Source: an uncultured Clostridia bacterium
Lineage (GTDB): Bacteria > Bacillota > Clostridia > Oscillospirales > Butyricicoccaceae
Assembly (NCBI GenBank): GCA_910589115.1
Contig: CAJUSB010000011.1
Location: 1-45,255 of the forward strand
Length of the DNA stretch: 45,255 nt
Direction: 5' to 3'
The notes under the pieces were generated by a model. It was not told where the DNA came from. It ran no database searches and worked only from the letters and a program-made list of their open reading frames with translations. Both the position numbers and the translations under genes were made by a program. Positions 1-8,485 of the stretch are shown piece by piece. How positions within the stretch are numbered: position 1 is the stretch's first letter; each line of letters opens with the position of its first letter.

Positions 1-78
1 AAAACCTTCTCCGTCTAAAGTTGAACCTTCTTTCCCTATCACAACAAAAGATTCTTTTATACATTTTTCAACTTTCAT
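1..78 (-). CDS. GyrI-like / AraC effector-binding domain protein, N-terminal fragment (runs off left edge)
   Basis: Only the first 26 codons lie in the window. The visible protein starts MKVEKCIKESFVVIGKEGST and continues with LDGEGF. A basic start followed by a VIGKEGST...DGEGF stretch resembles the first strand of GyrI-like small-molecule-binding (SOUL/GyrI) proteins, which occur alone or as the C-terminal half of AraC-type regulators. The start ATG is preceded by GGAGGG at good spacing, and a sigma-A promoter lies at 124-152. The segment is much richer in A+T than the rest of the window, so it may have been acquired recently, but 78 bases are too few to be sure. The family call is an inference from a short motif. 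Confidence 0.55.
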   Translation of the reverse strand, partial: MKVEKCIKESFVVIGKEGSTLDGEGF

Positions 79-123
79 AATTATCCCTCCATAAATCTTA
101 ATTTGTCGAATTGGCACGAGCAA

Positions 124-152
124 AGTATACCACCACTCCGAACGATGCACAA
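124..152 (-). promoter_or_regulatory. Promoter of the left-edge effector-binding gene
   Basis: On the minus strand, TTGTGC (147-152) and TATACT (124-129) are separated by exactly 17 bases, upstream of the GGAGGG ribosome binding site and the ATG at 78. This is a good sigma-A match. Confidence 0.6.
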
Positions 153-355
153 CCCTTTTTATGGGCTCTGACAGTAGTTACAGACAATGCACTGGCATTT
201 ATCCGGCGCCACCTGTTGGAGGCCGACGACAGCTGCTGTATATACTGTCAAGGAATGGGCTGATGGCGGGCCGCCCCTTCCCCCAGAGGACCCACGATGG
301 CCACAGACCGTACCATCCCCGCCGTTGGCTGGCGTGCGTTCTTCAGGAGGACTAT
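153..355. other. Intergenic stretch without a recognisable gene
   Basis: Open frames on both strands here lack family resemblance and ribosome binding sites. I see no strong palindrome and treat the stretch as spacer between the left-edge gene and the hppA terminator. Confidence 0.5.
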
Positions 356-394
356 AAAGAAAAAGGAGCATCCAGGTCATCCCCAAACGCTCCT
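356..394 (-). terminator. Rho-independent terminator of hppA
   Basis: Reading the minus strand, AGGAGC and GCTCCT (389-394 and 364-369 on plus) form a stem with a 19-base loop, followed directly by TTTTTCTTT. It lies about 60 bases past the hppA stop codon. Confidence 0.6.
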
Positions 395-451
395 CTTCTG
401 CTGCTTTGTGTCCCGTTCAGTCCCATGAAGCCGACAGCTTCCGGACAAGGC

Positions 452-2542
452 TTATTTTAAAAGGCTGTACTGAATGACAACGTTTGCAAACACAATCGAA
501 ACCATGGTAAGCAATTTGATCAGGATATTGATTGACGGCCCTGCCGTATCTTTGAACGGATCGCCAACCGTATCGCCTACAACAGCCGATTTGTGCTTGA
601 CACCGCCTTTTCCGCCATATTTACCGCCTTCAATGTATTTTTTTGCATTATCCCAAGCGCCGCCTGAATTGGACATCTCAATCGCCAGCAGGAAGCCTGA
701 AATCGTCGCACCTGCAAGCATCCCGCCTACGCCGTTAATGCCAAGCACCAGGCCAACCACTACCGGACATACAACGGCGATGACCGTTGGCAATACCATT
801 TCCTTTAATGCAGCTGCTGAACACATGCTGACACAGCGGGAATAATCCGGTGTTGCTTCCCCTTCCATAATGCCTTTGATTTCTTTGAACTGCCTGCGTA
901 CTTCAACAACAATCGACTGTGCCGCCCGTCCGACCGCTTCCATCGTGATGGAAGCAAATACATAGGGCATACATGCGCCAATGAACAGACCTACCAGCAC
1001 AACGGGATTCATAATATCAAGGTTAAAAACATCTGCATTCCCTGTAATGGCCTCCACCTTGTCTTTATAGGAAGCCAGCAGCGCAAGCGCAGTCAGAGCC
1101 GCTGAACCAATAGCAAAGCCTTTGCCAGTTGCCGCAGTCGTGTTCCCGAGCGAATCCAGTGCATCTGTGCGTGCCCGCACGATTTCAGGCAGCCCGGCCA
1201 TTTGCGCGATCCCGCCTGCGTTGTCAGCTACGGGGCCGTAGGCATCGGTTGCAAGCGTAATGCCCAAGGTGGACAGCATTCCGACCGCTGAAAGCGCGAT
1301 CCCGTAAAGGCCCATTGCAGGGGCTTCAGCCGTGCCGCCTGCCAGGAAAAATGAAACCAGAATGGAAATACCGATAATCACAACAGGAGCAAGTGTAGAC
1401 ATCATGCCAAGCGCCAGGCCGTCAATAATAATCGTAGCGGTTCCGCCTTTGGTTGTTTTTGCAAGATGACGGGTTGGCTTATAAGTATCAGAGGTGTAAT
1501 ATTCCGTAAATTTGCCTATCATAACACCTGCAATAAGACCAGATAAAATCGCAAGATACAGTCCCCAATGCTCTGCACCGAGCAGTTGGGTAACCAGCGG
1601 GTATCCAATCACAGCAATTGCCGCCGCACTGAACATTGTCCCTTTATTCAGCGCACTCAGCAACTTTTTCTGGTCGGTGGATTCGCCGGTACGAACCAGG
1701 AACGTGCCGAGAATAGAAACCAGCGTCCCTATTGCAGCCAGCACCATTGGAACAGTAACCGCCTTTACACCATCAGCCGTGCCAAATGCTGCCACGCCCA
1801 GCGCCGAAGCGGAAATAATCGAACCAACAAAGGATTCATACAGGTCTGCCCCCATGCCCGCAACATCACCGACGTTATCGCCGACATTATCTGCAATCGT
1901 TGCAGGATTGCGGGGATCGTCCTCCGGGATAGAATTCTCTACCTTGCCGACAAGGTCAGCGCCTACGTCAGCCGCCTTGGTAAAGATTCCGCCGCCTACG
2001 CGTGCAAACAAGGCCATCGAGGATGCGCCCATGCCAAAGGTCAGCATAGCCGAGGTGGTATCCTGTATGCTCAGCCGGAACACACCGGTAAGCAGAAAAT
2101 ACCAAATCGAAAGATCCAGCAGTCCAAGCCCAACGACTGTAAAGCCCATAACCGATCCAGCGGAAAACGCAACCCGCAGGCCGCGGTTCAGGCTCTCGGA
2201 TGCAGCCTGTGCTGTGCGACAGTTGGCGGCGGTTGCAATTTTCATCCCGATAAAGCCAGACAGCGCCGAGAAAAAACCTCCCGTTACGAATGCAAACGGG
2301 ACATAATAAGTGAGAAAACCTGCAAAGGCCATCGCCATCAAAACGACAAACATTGCACCGAAGAAAATCAGTACGACCGAATACTGACGTTTCAAATAGG
2401 CACTCGCGCCATCGCTGATTGCCTGCGAAAGCTCTGCCATGCGCTGATTCCCTTTGGAAAACGCAAGCACCTTCCTGGCTGTGTAAGCCACAAAAAGGAG
2501 CGCCAAAATAGAAGCTACCGGTGTCAAATACATCATTTTCAT
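452..2542 (-). CDS. hppA: Membrane-bound proton/sodium-translocating pyrophosphatase, K+-dependent type
   Basis: A 696-residue integral membrane pyrophosphatase, which couples PPi hydrolysis to pumping of H+ and/or Na+ across the membrane. It has the expected series of hydrophobic helices. Signature segments are FTKAADVGADLVGKVE and DNVGDNVGDVAGMGAD (about residues 195-240) and, near the C-terminus, EMSNSGGAWDNAKKYIE and DTVGDPFKDTAGPS, which carry the Asp/Lys ligands of Mg-PPi. Around residue 468 the sequence is GNTTAATGKG. Alanine where K+-independent enzymes have lysine marks the K+-dependent class, many members of which pump Na+, so the ion is not settled. The ATG at 2542 is chosen over one 25 codons upstream because GGAAGGA precedes it and the upstream extension would overlap the promoter. 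It is transcribed alone from the promoter at 2586-2614. Confidence 0.96.
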   Translation of the reverse strand: MKMMYLTPVASILALLFVAYTARKVLAFSKGNQRMAELSQAISDGASAYLKRQYSVVLIFFGAMFVVLMAMAFAGFLTYYVPFAFVTGGFFSALSGFIGMKIATAANCRTAQAASESLNRGLRVAFSAGSVMGFTVVGLGLLDLSIWYFLLTGVFRLSIQDTTSAMLTFGMGASSMALFARVGGGIFTKAADVGADLVGKVENSIPEDDPRNPATIADNVGDNVGDVAGMGADLYESFVGSIISASALGVAAFGTADGVKAVTVPMVLAAIGTLVSILGTFLVRTGESTDQKKLLSALNKGTMFSAAAIAVIGYPLVTQLLGAEHWGLYLAILSGLIAGVMIGKFTEYYTSDTYKPTRHLAKTTKGGTATIIIDGLALGMMSTLAPVVIIGISILVSFFLAGGTAEAPAMGLYGIALSAVGMLSTLGITLATDAYGPVADNAGGIAQMAGLPEIVRARTDALDSLGNTTAATGKGFAIGSAALTALALLASYKDKVEAITGNADVFNLDIMNPVVLVGLFIGACMPYVFASITMEAVGRAAQSIVVEVRRQFKEIKGIMEGEATPDYSRCVSMCSAAALKEMVLPTVIAVVCPVVVGLVLGINGVGGMLAGATISGFLLAIEMSNSGGAWDNAKKYIEGGKYGGKGGVKHKSAVVGDTVGDPFKDTAGPSINILIKLLTMVSIVFANVVIQYSLLK

Positions 2543-2553
2543 AACAATCCTTC

Positions 2554-2685
2554 CTTTCGTAAACGTTTTCTCTTTTATGATTCTAATTATAATACAACTT
2601 TTCAAATAATGCAACATTGTAATTGATTATTTACTGTAATATATCAATATTTGTATATTTATACAATTTCAAACGTTTACGAAAG
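2554..2685. repeat. 15-bp perfect inverted repeat flanking the hppA promoter (paired operator candidate)
   Basis: CTTTCGTAAACGTTT at 2554-2568 recurs as its exact reverse complement at 2671-2685. Each arm contains the palindrome AAACGTTT, whose central CG recalls LacI/CcpA-family operators. The arms are 110 bp centre to centre; one sits just after the predicted start site and the other about 95 bp upstream of it. A second palindrome, TTGTATA-TT-TATACAA, lies at 2651-2666 beside the outer arm. The regulator is unknown. Confidence 0.6.
2586..2614 (-). promoter_or_regulatory. Sigma-A promoter of hppA
   Basis: On the minus strand TTGCAT (2609-2614), a 17-base spacer, then TATAAT (2586-2591). Transcription would start near 2579, placing the inner inverted-repeat arm at 2554-2568 just downstream of the start site. 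Confidence 0.8.
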
Positions 2686-2782
2686 AAGCGTGATAATCTG
2701 AAAATTTATCTAAAAGTTAAAAAAATACATTAAATTGTCAAAAAACATTCCACTCCCTCGCTCTAAAGTTTTTTCAGCGTTT

Positions 2783-2803
2783 GTCCCGTTTATGGGACTT
2801 TTT
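2783..2803 (+). terminator. Short hairpin with T-run, possible terminator
   Basis: GTCCC (2783-2787), a six-base loop and GGGAC (2794-2798) are followed by five T. No plus-strand gene ends upstream, so it may insulate the next gene or end a short unannotated transcript. The five-pair stem makes this weak. Confidence 0.35.
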
Positions 2804-2880
2804 GTGCAAAAGGTTCAAAACGGCCCACCGCACACTTGGTGATCGATACAAATCATGTAGAAAAAAGGGTGATTTTATAT

Positions 2881-2886
2881 TATAAT
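2881..2886 (+). promoter_or_regulatory. Possible -10 box for the histidine phosphatase gene
   Basis: TATAAT about 90 bases before the start codon. No good -35 hexamer is present at 16-18 bases, so the assignment is tentative. Confidence 0.35.
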
Positions 2887-2973
2887 AGAGTATGCGGCGG
2901 CGGGGATCATCCTCCCTGCTGCCGCATATTCCATAGGACATTGATAAATATCTCGAAAAGGAATGAGCATTTT

Positions 2974-3705
2974 ATGAAATTACTGATTGTGCGGCATGGC
3001 GATCCGGACTATGAAAAAGATTCCCTAACGGAAAAAGGCTGGCGGGAAGCGGCATTTCTTGCTGAACGACTCTCCATCATCAATGTGAAACAGTTCTTTG
3101 TCTCCCCGCTGGGCCGGGCAAAGGATACTGCATCCTGCACACTGGAAAGTGTCCGGCGTACCGCAGAGGAATGCGAATGGCTGCGCGAATTCCATGCCCC
3201 TATTTGGCGGCCCGATATCAGCAGCCGCCAGACGATCCCCTGGGACTGGCTGCCGCAGGATTGGATGGCAGATGAACGCTTCTTCCAATATGACCAATGG
3301 CATGAACCGGAGGTAATGAAAGCAGCAAATATAAAGGCCGAATATGACAGGGTCAATACAGCCTTTGATGAATTACTAAAACAATATGGTTATAAACGAT
3401 ATGGACACTATTACCGTGCGCTTCGGCCCAGCAATGATGTCCTGCTGTTCTTCTGCCACTTCGGCGTGGAATGCGTGCTGCTCAGCCATTTGCTGAATAT
3501 ATCGCCCATGGTGCTGTGGCACGGCTGCTGTGCTGCCCCCTCCTCGGTAACCACTGTGGCTACGGAAGAGCGCCGCGATGGGATCGCTTCCTTCCGTATG
3601 CTTTCCTTTGGGGATATCTCTCATCTGTACAGCCATTCAGAACCACCGGCTTTTGCAGCCCGCTTTCGTGAAACACGCAGCAATACCTGGGAGCGCCAGG
3701 ATTAA
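2974..3705 (+). CDS. Histidine phosphatase (phosphoglycerate mutase-like) family protein
   Basis: A 243-residue protein beginning MKLLIVRHGDPDYEKDSLTE. The LIVRHG motif at residues 4-9 carries the nucleophilic His of the histidine phosphatase superfamily, and LTEKGWREA with the following FVSPLGRAKDTA fits the usual TxxG and SxLxRAxxTA signatures. FFCHFGVECVLL late in the protein would supply the second catalytic His. The substrate cannot be told; clostridial members include phosphosugar and alpha-ribazole phosphatases. The insert around residues 65-125 (PIWRPDISSRQTIPWDWLP) is typical of an uncharacterised clostridial subgroup. The start at 2974 is chosen because AAAGGAATGAG precedes it and the RHG motif sits correctly near the N-terminus. 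It is monocistronic. Confidence 0.85.
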   Translation: MKLLIVRHGDPDYEKDSLTEKGWREAAFLAERLSIINVKQFFVSPLGRAKDTASCTLESVRRTAEECEWLREFHAPIWRPDISSRQTIPWDWLPQDWMADERFFQYDQWHEPEVMKAANIKAEYDRVNTAFDELLKQYGYKRYGHYYRALRPSNDVLLFFCHFGVECVLLSHLLNISPMVLWHGCCAAPSSVTTVATEERRDGIASFRMLSFGDISHLYSHSEPPAFAARFRETRSNTWERQD

Positions 3706-3722
3706 CGTTTTCCTACAAACAC

Positions 3723-3774
3723 AAAAAAGCCCCCTGCCGACGGACTTACAGTCAAGTACCGGCCCGACAGGGGG
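3723..3774 (-). terminator. Terminator between the convergent mcp and histidine phosphatase genes
   Basis: CCCCCTG (3730-3736) pairs with CAGGGGG (3768-3774). On the minus strand the stem is followed by GCTTTTTTGTG, a strong T-run, so it chiefly ends the chemotaxis receptor transcript. On the plus strand it is followed by an AT-rich stretch and may work in both directions. Confidence 0.75.
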
Positions 3775-3843
3775 ATATATTATAAAATTTTCACTGTACG
3801 CAATATCTTCTGCCGTTATTATAAAACGGTTTTTTATTACATT

Positions 3844-5646
3844 TTAATATTTTGCATTACCGGCTGATGTTTCCACTACGCCCGTATCATAACGAATTTC
3901 ATGCTTAGGCTGATATGATGATGCAGTGCCGTGCTCTACCTTCAAGGTAAATTTGCTCATCAGCTGATCAAGCAGCTGCGCCTGTCCGGAAAGCTCCTCG
4001 CTGGCTGCCGCCGTTTCCTGGCTGGTCGCGGAGTTGGTCTGTACCACTGCCGAAATCTGCTCGATCCCTTCGTTGATCTGGGACATGGAATCGGCCTGAT
4101 GCTCACTGGCAAACGCAATCTTGCCCATCATGGTGACTGCATTTTCGGTCAGCTCACGTGTCTTATTCAACGCCTCAGAAACATCGTCTACATAGCCGCT
4201 GCCCTTCTGCACCGCTGCAATCGCATTCTCGATACGGGCCTGCGTTGCTTTGGATGCCTCATCCGACTTAGACGCCAGGTTGCGCACCTCGTCTGCAACT
4301 ACGGCAAAGCCCTTGCCGGCTGTACCAGCGCGTGCCGCCTCAACTGCTGCGTTCAGCGCAAGTATATTCGTCTGGAATGCAATATTGCTGATCGTATCAA
4401 TGATCTGACGAACCTCTTCCGCAGCTGCCTTAATTTCATCCATTGCAGTTACCATGCCTTCCATGCGTTCACTGCATACTGCAACCTGCTTGCCCGCCTG
4501 ATCGGAAAGATCACGTGAGTTTTTCGCGAGCTTGGCGTTTTCAGCTGCACCGGAACTGATTTCAGATACGGTTGCTGAAAGCTCCTCAACTGCACTGGCC
4601 TGCTGGGTTGCGCCCTGTGCCAGCGCCTGTGCGCTGTTGGATACCTGATCTGAATTCGATGAAACCTGATCTGCAGACTGCTGAATCTGTGACAACGTAT
4701 CGCTCAAGCTTGAATTGATCGTCTGAATCGCTGTCAAAACTGGTTTCAAATCGCCAATATAAACACTTCTGTCGCGGCTGCGGATATTATAATTGCCGTT
4801 TGCCATTTCGCCAAGCACGTACTCAATATCATTGATAACATCGGTCAAATCCTGTGTCACACGTCTGGATGCAGTTACCATTTCACCGATTTCATCATCC
4901 CGGTCAAGCTCCGGGAGGGGCGAGTGCAAATCACCCTCAGCCAGTGCCTGCAAACGCTTTACGCAGACAGCCAGCGGCAACGCAATGTCCTTGGAAATCT
5001 TTCTGGCAATCAACAGGCTAAGTGCCAGCGTCAGGATGATCAGCGCACCCACAACGATACGCGCACCAATTGTCTTTGTCGCTGCATTGCCCTGCAAGTC
5101 ACGGCCCTGCGCAATTTTCAGCATCATCAGCTGGCCAAGGTTGGTATACATTGCATCATAGTAGGGATCCAGCTCAGACTGAAGTCTGCTCTGTGCATCG
5201 TGTACCCGAGAAAAATCGCTGGCTTTTATTTCGCCAACAACTTCATTTGCAAGACGGTCCGCTATATTACGGTAATTATTCCAGGCAGTTTCCGCATTGT
5301 TGTAATAGCTCTTTGCCTCATCCGAAACAAGCTGTGCCTTGATTTCCGCCATATATTTGTCGATGGTTTCTACATATGCGCTTATCTCTCCGCGCGCAGT
5401 GTCACGGTAACCCGCGTCAATAAACCCAATGGAATCATGTACCTCACGGTCATACTGCGCGGCAGTGGTCATTACAATACCGATACTGCCCTGCGCAAAA
5501 CCATAATGCTCCAGACCTTGGTGGTAGCGCTTCTGCACATCCCCCATCGAAAACGAACTGATAATGCCGGAAACACTGGCTAAGATCGCAATCGCCAGCA
5601 CTGCCGCCATAATCTTTTCTCTGACCCTGAGCTGTTTCAATTTCAT
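3844..5646 (-). CDS. Methyl-accepting chemotaxis protein
   Basis: A 600-residue transmembrane chemoreceptor: it senses a ligand outside the cell and controls CheA kinase inside. First membrane helix about residues 11-33; a mostly helical periplasm-facing sensor of the four-helix-bundle type, 36-190; second helix 194-214; HAMP domain 215-268; then the long coiled-coil signalling domain, with the conserved hairpin tip around 418-455 (DTISNIAFQTNILALNAAVE followed by ARAGTAGKGFAVVADEVRNLA). Gln/Glu-rich methylation segments flank the tip. The ATG at 5646 is preceded by AAGGAGAG at 7 bases and starts directly at the first membrane helix; an open frame upstream has no matching features. It stands alone, with no che genes nearby. 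The ligand is unknown. Confidence 0.95.
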   Translation of the reverse strand: MKLKQLRVREKIMAAVLAIAILASVSGIISSFSMGDVQKRYHQGLEHYGFAQGSIGIVMTTAAQYDREVHDSIGFIDAGYRDTARGEISAYVETIDKYMAEIKAQLVSDEAKSYYNNAETAWNNYRNIADRLANEVVGEIKASDFSRVHDAQSRLQSELDPYYDAMYTNLGQLMMLKIAQGRDLQGNAATKTIGARIVVGALIILTLALSLLIARKISKDIALPLAVCVKRLQALAEGDLHSPLPELDRDDEIGEMVTASRRVTQDLTDVINDIEYVLGEMANGNYNIRSRDRSVYIGDLKPVLTAIQTINSSLSDTLSQIQQSADQVSSNSDQVSNSAQALAQGATQQASAVEELSATVSEISSGAAENAKLAKNSRDLSDQAGKQVAVCSERMEGMVTAMDEIKAAAEEVRQIIDTISNIAFQTNILALNAAVEAARAGTAGKGFAVVADEVRNLASKSDEASKATQARIENAIAAVQKGSGYVDDVSEALNKTRELTENAVTMMGKIAFASEHQADSMSQINEGIEQISAVVQTNSATSQETAAASEELSGQAQLLDQLMSKFTLKVEHGTASSYQPKHEIRYDTGVVETSAGNAKY

Positions 5647-6302
5647 ACTCACGCTCTCCTTAATCATAACAGTATTTTGTTCCCAGCTCCCCTTATTGAA
5701 AAGACAGAGGCAGAACCTTCCATCGTCCAGCTGCAAATTTTTCCTTATCTGGACTGTGAAATGCGGCACAGAGCCGTACTCTGCCCGATATCCTTTATCA
5801 TATGGGGCCATGTCATTATAAAAAGAACAGAAAGCCACTCATCTACGGCAGCCCGCTCCTTTTATCCTCACTTTGCGGCATGATGCCGACTTTTCATTTT
5901 CTCCAGCAGCCGTATAACCCCGGCCTGCCAGGCACAAAAACAACTCATTCTATTCGTCTCAAGCATATTCTGTCCTTGCCGCATATGGCAAACTAACACG
6001 CCTGTTATCCCCCACTCCTTTCCAACAAACAACTGCATTCCATTCGGGAGCGAATCAAACGATTGTTCCTCTCAAAATGTATTGAACCATTTGTGCCCCG
6101 AGAATCTGCCGGGCCAAATCGCCACAGATTCAGCAAAAAGCCTCGTCATCTCTTTCACCTAATGATTCAACACACCTAAAAAGCGCAATAACCCTTTTCT
6201 AAATATTTATTCGGTATTTTCCCAAAAGAAGTAAATACCTTTTTAGAAAAATTTTAGTCCGCCCTCACAGGCTGTTATAATGTACTTTCCTTTGCTGCTT
6301 TC
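5647..6302. other. 656-bp intergenic region upstream of the chemoreceptor
   Basis: No convincing gene is present on either strand. The minus strand carries a TATAAT (5815-5820) without a good -35, a possible mcp promoter about 170 bases before its start codon. GTCCAG/CTGGAC can pair in that leader. I looked for a c-di-GMP-I riboswitch and for a sigma-28 promoter of the TAAA-N15-GCCGATAA type and found neither. The AT-rich nested inverted repeat at 6195-6250 is listed separately. Confidence 0.5.
6195..6250. repeat. Nested AT-rich inverted repeat
   Basis: TTTTCTAAA (6195-6203) is exactly complementary to TTTAGAAAA (6242-6250). Inside it GGTATTT (6213-6219) is exactly complementary to AAATACC (6233-6239). 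Together they give a two-step hairpin with an asymmetric internal loop. The function is unknown; it lies between the chemoreceptor and the tRNA terminator. Confidence 0.5.
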
Positions 6303-6342
6303 AAAAAATAACCGCCGGTTTCCAGAAAAGAACCGGCGGTTA
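6303..6342 (-). terminator. Terminator of tRNA-Gln
   Basis: A perfect 12-bp stem (6309-6320 with 6331-6342, core ACCGCCGGTT) is followed on the minus strand by six T. It begins about 10 bases past the tRNA 3' CCA. Confidence 0.85.
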
Positions 6343-6352
6343 TCCGAAAGAG

Positions 6353-6426
6353 TGGCAGCCGAAGAAGGATTCGAACCCTCACAAACAGAGTCAGAGTCTG
6401 TCGTGCTACCTTTACACAATTCGGCT
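6353..6426 (-). tRNA. tRNA-Gln (anticodon CUG)
   Basis: A 74-nt cloverleaf on the minus strand. The acceptor stem is AGCCGAA with TTCGGCT, followed by discriminator G and an encoded CCA. The anticodon stem ACAGA/TCTGT closes the loop CTCTGAC, giving anticodon CTG (6392-6394 on plus). The T arm contains GGTTCGAATCC. It has its own consensus promoter and terminator, so it is transcribed singly. Confidence 0.95.
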
Positions 6427-6459
6427 GGATGTCAGCCTGTTCGTTTGCTGACAAGATTT

Positions 6460-6488
6460 ATTATATTCAATTCTCATGGAAAAGTCAA
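6460..6488 (-). promoter_or_regulatory. Promoter of tRNA-Gln
   Basis: On the minus strand TTGACT (6483-6488), a 17-base spacer, then TATAAT (6460-6465). This is a near-perfect sigma-A promoter with a predicted start about 27 bases before the mature tRNA. Confidence 0.85.
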
Positions 6489-6528
6489 GGGGTTTTTCAA
6501 AAATATTTGAAAAATTCGCACAGTTTTT

Positions 6529-6594
6529 TTGACGCGGCTGTCCATAATTTTTACAAATCGGTATCTGGAAAAAGGCAGCGGGGCAGAGTATAAT
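6529..6594 (+). promoter_or_regulatory. Promoter region of typA (two candidates)
   Basis: Candidate one is TTGACG (6529-6534), a 17-base spacer, then TACAAA (6552-6557). Candidate two is a perfect TATAAT at 6589-6594 with only a weak TGGAAA at -35. Both precede the GGGAGG site and ATG of typA. Confidence 0.5.
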
Positions 6595-6631
6595 ATAGAG
6601 CGATGAAAAATACCCCAAACGGGAGGCTTTT

Positions 6632-8446
6632 ATGGTAAGAAATGACTTAAGGAATATTGCAATTATCGCGCATGTCGATCACGGCAAAACGACACTGGTG
6701 GATCAGATGTTGAAACAGGCCGGTACTTTCCGGGAAAACCAGGTTGTAGAAGAACGTGTAATGGATTCCAATGACATTGAACGAGAGCGCGGTATTACCA
6801 TCCTTTCAAAAAACACCTCTGTCCAATATAAGGGGACGAAAATCAATATCGTAGACACCCCAGGGCACGCAGATTTTTCTGGCGAGGTCGAACGTGTATT
6901 AAAAATGGTGGACGGCGTACTCTTGCTGGTGGACGCCGCAGAGGGACCGATGCCGCAGACGCGTTTTGTTCTGCAAAAGGCGCTGGAATTCGGGCACAAG
7001 ATTATTATTGTTGTCAATAAAGTCGACCGGCCGGATGCGCGTCTGAATGAAATTGGCGATGAAGTGCTTGAACTGCTGCTGAATCTGGATGCAACCGATG
7101 AGCAGCTGGACAGCCCTATTGTATATTGTTCCGGACGTGCGGGCACTGCCTCTATGTCTCCAAACACGGAAGGTGCTAACTTGACACCCCTGTTTGAGCA
7201 GATCCTTGAGCATGTGCCTGCGCCGCATGTCGATGCAGACGGTCCGATGCAGATGCTGGTATCTTCTATTGATTATAATGATTATGTTGGACGGATTGGT
7301 ATTGGACGCATCGAGCGGGGCACGGTGCGTGTCAGCCAGCAGGTCACGGTCTGTGATTATCATGGGCACACGACCCCCTATCATGCCAAACTTGCCACGC
7401 TGTATGCGATTGACGGGCTTGGGCGAACGGCAGTCGATCATGCTGATGCGGGAGACATTGTCTGTTTTTCTGGGATTGAGAACATCACCATTGGTGAAAC
7501 TATTTGCGATCCTGCGAATGTACAGCCGCTGCCGTTTGTAAAAATTTCGGAACCGACGGTTGAAATGTATTTTTCGGTAAACGACAGCCCATTTGCTGGC
7601 CGGGAAGGCAAGTTTGTTACTTCACGGCACCTGCGCGACCGGCTGTTCCGCGAACTGCTCAAGGATGTTTCGCTGCGGGTAAACGAGACTGAAACGACAG
7701 AATCCTTCCGCGTATGCGGGCGTGGTGAAATGCACCTGTCCATTCTGATTGAAAACCTCCGCCGGGAAGGTTATGAATTCCAGGTAGGCGCACCGCGCGC
7801 ACTGATTAAGGAAATAGACGGTGTAAAGTGCGAGCCGATTGAACGCATGATTGCTGACGTACCGCAGGATGCTGTTGGTTCGGTGATGGAGAAAATGGGT
7901 TCCCGCAAGGGCGAGCTGGTTTCCATGAACCCCAAGGGAGATCGTATGCGCGTGGAATTCCTTGTCCCTGCGCGCGGCCTGTTCGGCTACCGCAACGAAT
8001 TCCTGACGGACACCCGTGGCGAAGGCGTTCTGAGTTCGGTTTTCCACAGCTATCAGCCTTACCGCGGTGAAATCCAGAAGCGTTCAACTGGCTCTTTGAT
8101 TGCATTTGAGACTGGCGAATCCATTACCTACGGCCTGTTTAATGCGCAGGAGCGTGGCACGCTGTTTATTGGCGCAGGCGTCCAGGTATATGAGGGGATG
8201 GTAATTGGATGCACGCCCAAGAGTGAGGACATGGCGGTCAACGTCTGTAAAAAGAAGCAGCTGACCAACACGCGTGCCTCTGGTTCTGACGATGCGCTGC
8301 GCCTCATCCCGCCGCACGTAATGTCGATAGAGGAAGCCCTTGAATTCATCAAAGAAGACGAGCTTCTGGAAATCACGCCCAAGAACGTGCGCATCCGCAA
8401 AAAAATCCTGAACAACCAGCAGCGCATGAAAAAGCTGCACAGCTAA
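6632..8446 (+). CDS. typA: Ribosome-associated GTPase TypA/BipA
   Basis: A 604-residue translational GTPase of the EF-G family that binds the ribosome, assists 50S assembly and is needed under stress or cold. The GTP-binding motifs are complete: AHVDHGKTTL (P-loop, residues 13-22), the switch region with RERGITI, DTPGHADF and NKVD. These are followed by the beta-barrel domain, two EF-G-like domains (III and V) and the BipA-specific C-terminal domain, in which RGLFGYRNEFLTDTRGEG is diagnostic. Length matches the family. The start is set by GGGAGG seven bases before the ATG. It is followed not by a plain terminator but by repeat element R1, then ridA on the same strand. Confidence 0.97.
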   Translation: MVRNDLRNIAIIAHVDHGKTTLVDQMLKQAGTFRENQVVEERVMDSNDIERERGITILSKNTSVQYKGTKINIVDTPGHADFSGEVERVLKMVDGVLLLVDAAEGPMPQTRFVLQKALEFGHKIIIVVNKVDRPDARLNEIGDEVLELLLNLDATDEQLDSPIVYCSGRAGTASMSPNTEGANLTPLFEQILEHVPAPHVDADGPMQMLVSSIDYNDYVGRIGIGRIERGTVRVSQQVTVCDYHGHTTPYHAKLATLYAIDGLGRTAVDHADAGDIVCFSGIENITIGETICDPANVQPLPFVKISEPTVEMYFSVNDSPFAGREGKFVTSRHLRDRLFRELLKDVSLRVNETETTESFRVCGRGEMHLSILIENLRREGYEFQVGAPRALIKEIDGVKCEPIERMIADVPQDAVGSVMEKMGSRKGELVSMNPKGDRMRVEFLVPARGLFGYRNEFLTDTRGEGVLSSVFHSYQPYRGEIQKRSTGSLIAFETGESITYGLFNAQERGTLFIGAGVQVYEGMVIGCTPKSEDMAVNVCKKKQLTNTRASGSDDALRLIPPHVMSIEEALEFIKEDELLEITPKNVRIRKKILNNQQRMKKLHS

Positions 8447-8485
8447 CACGCGAGTGCGGAAATTGCTGTTTCGTTCGCCTGCGCG

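Noticed and set aside
111..120. TTGGCACGAG, resembling both a sigma-54 -24 box and a cDNA cloning adaptor
   Set aside because: The GC of the -12 element is not at the required distance. The adaptor match lacks one base, and a good promoter for the left-edge gene lies just beyond it, so a chimeric junction is not supported.
1512..2626. Plus-strand open frames of 264 and 352 codons opposite hppA
   Set aside because: They lie wholly antisense to a strongly conserved pyrophosphatase and have no recognisable domain.
5647..5838. N-terminal extension of the chemoreceptor in an open frame
   Set aside because: The ribosome binding site and first membrane helix both point to the ATG at 5646; the extension overlaps a probable -10 box and lacks family resemblance.
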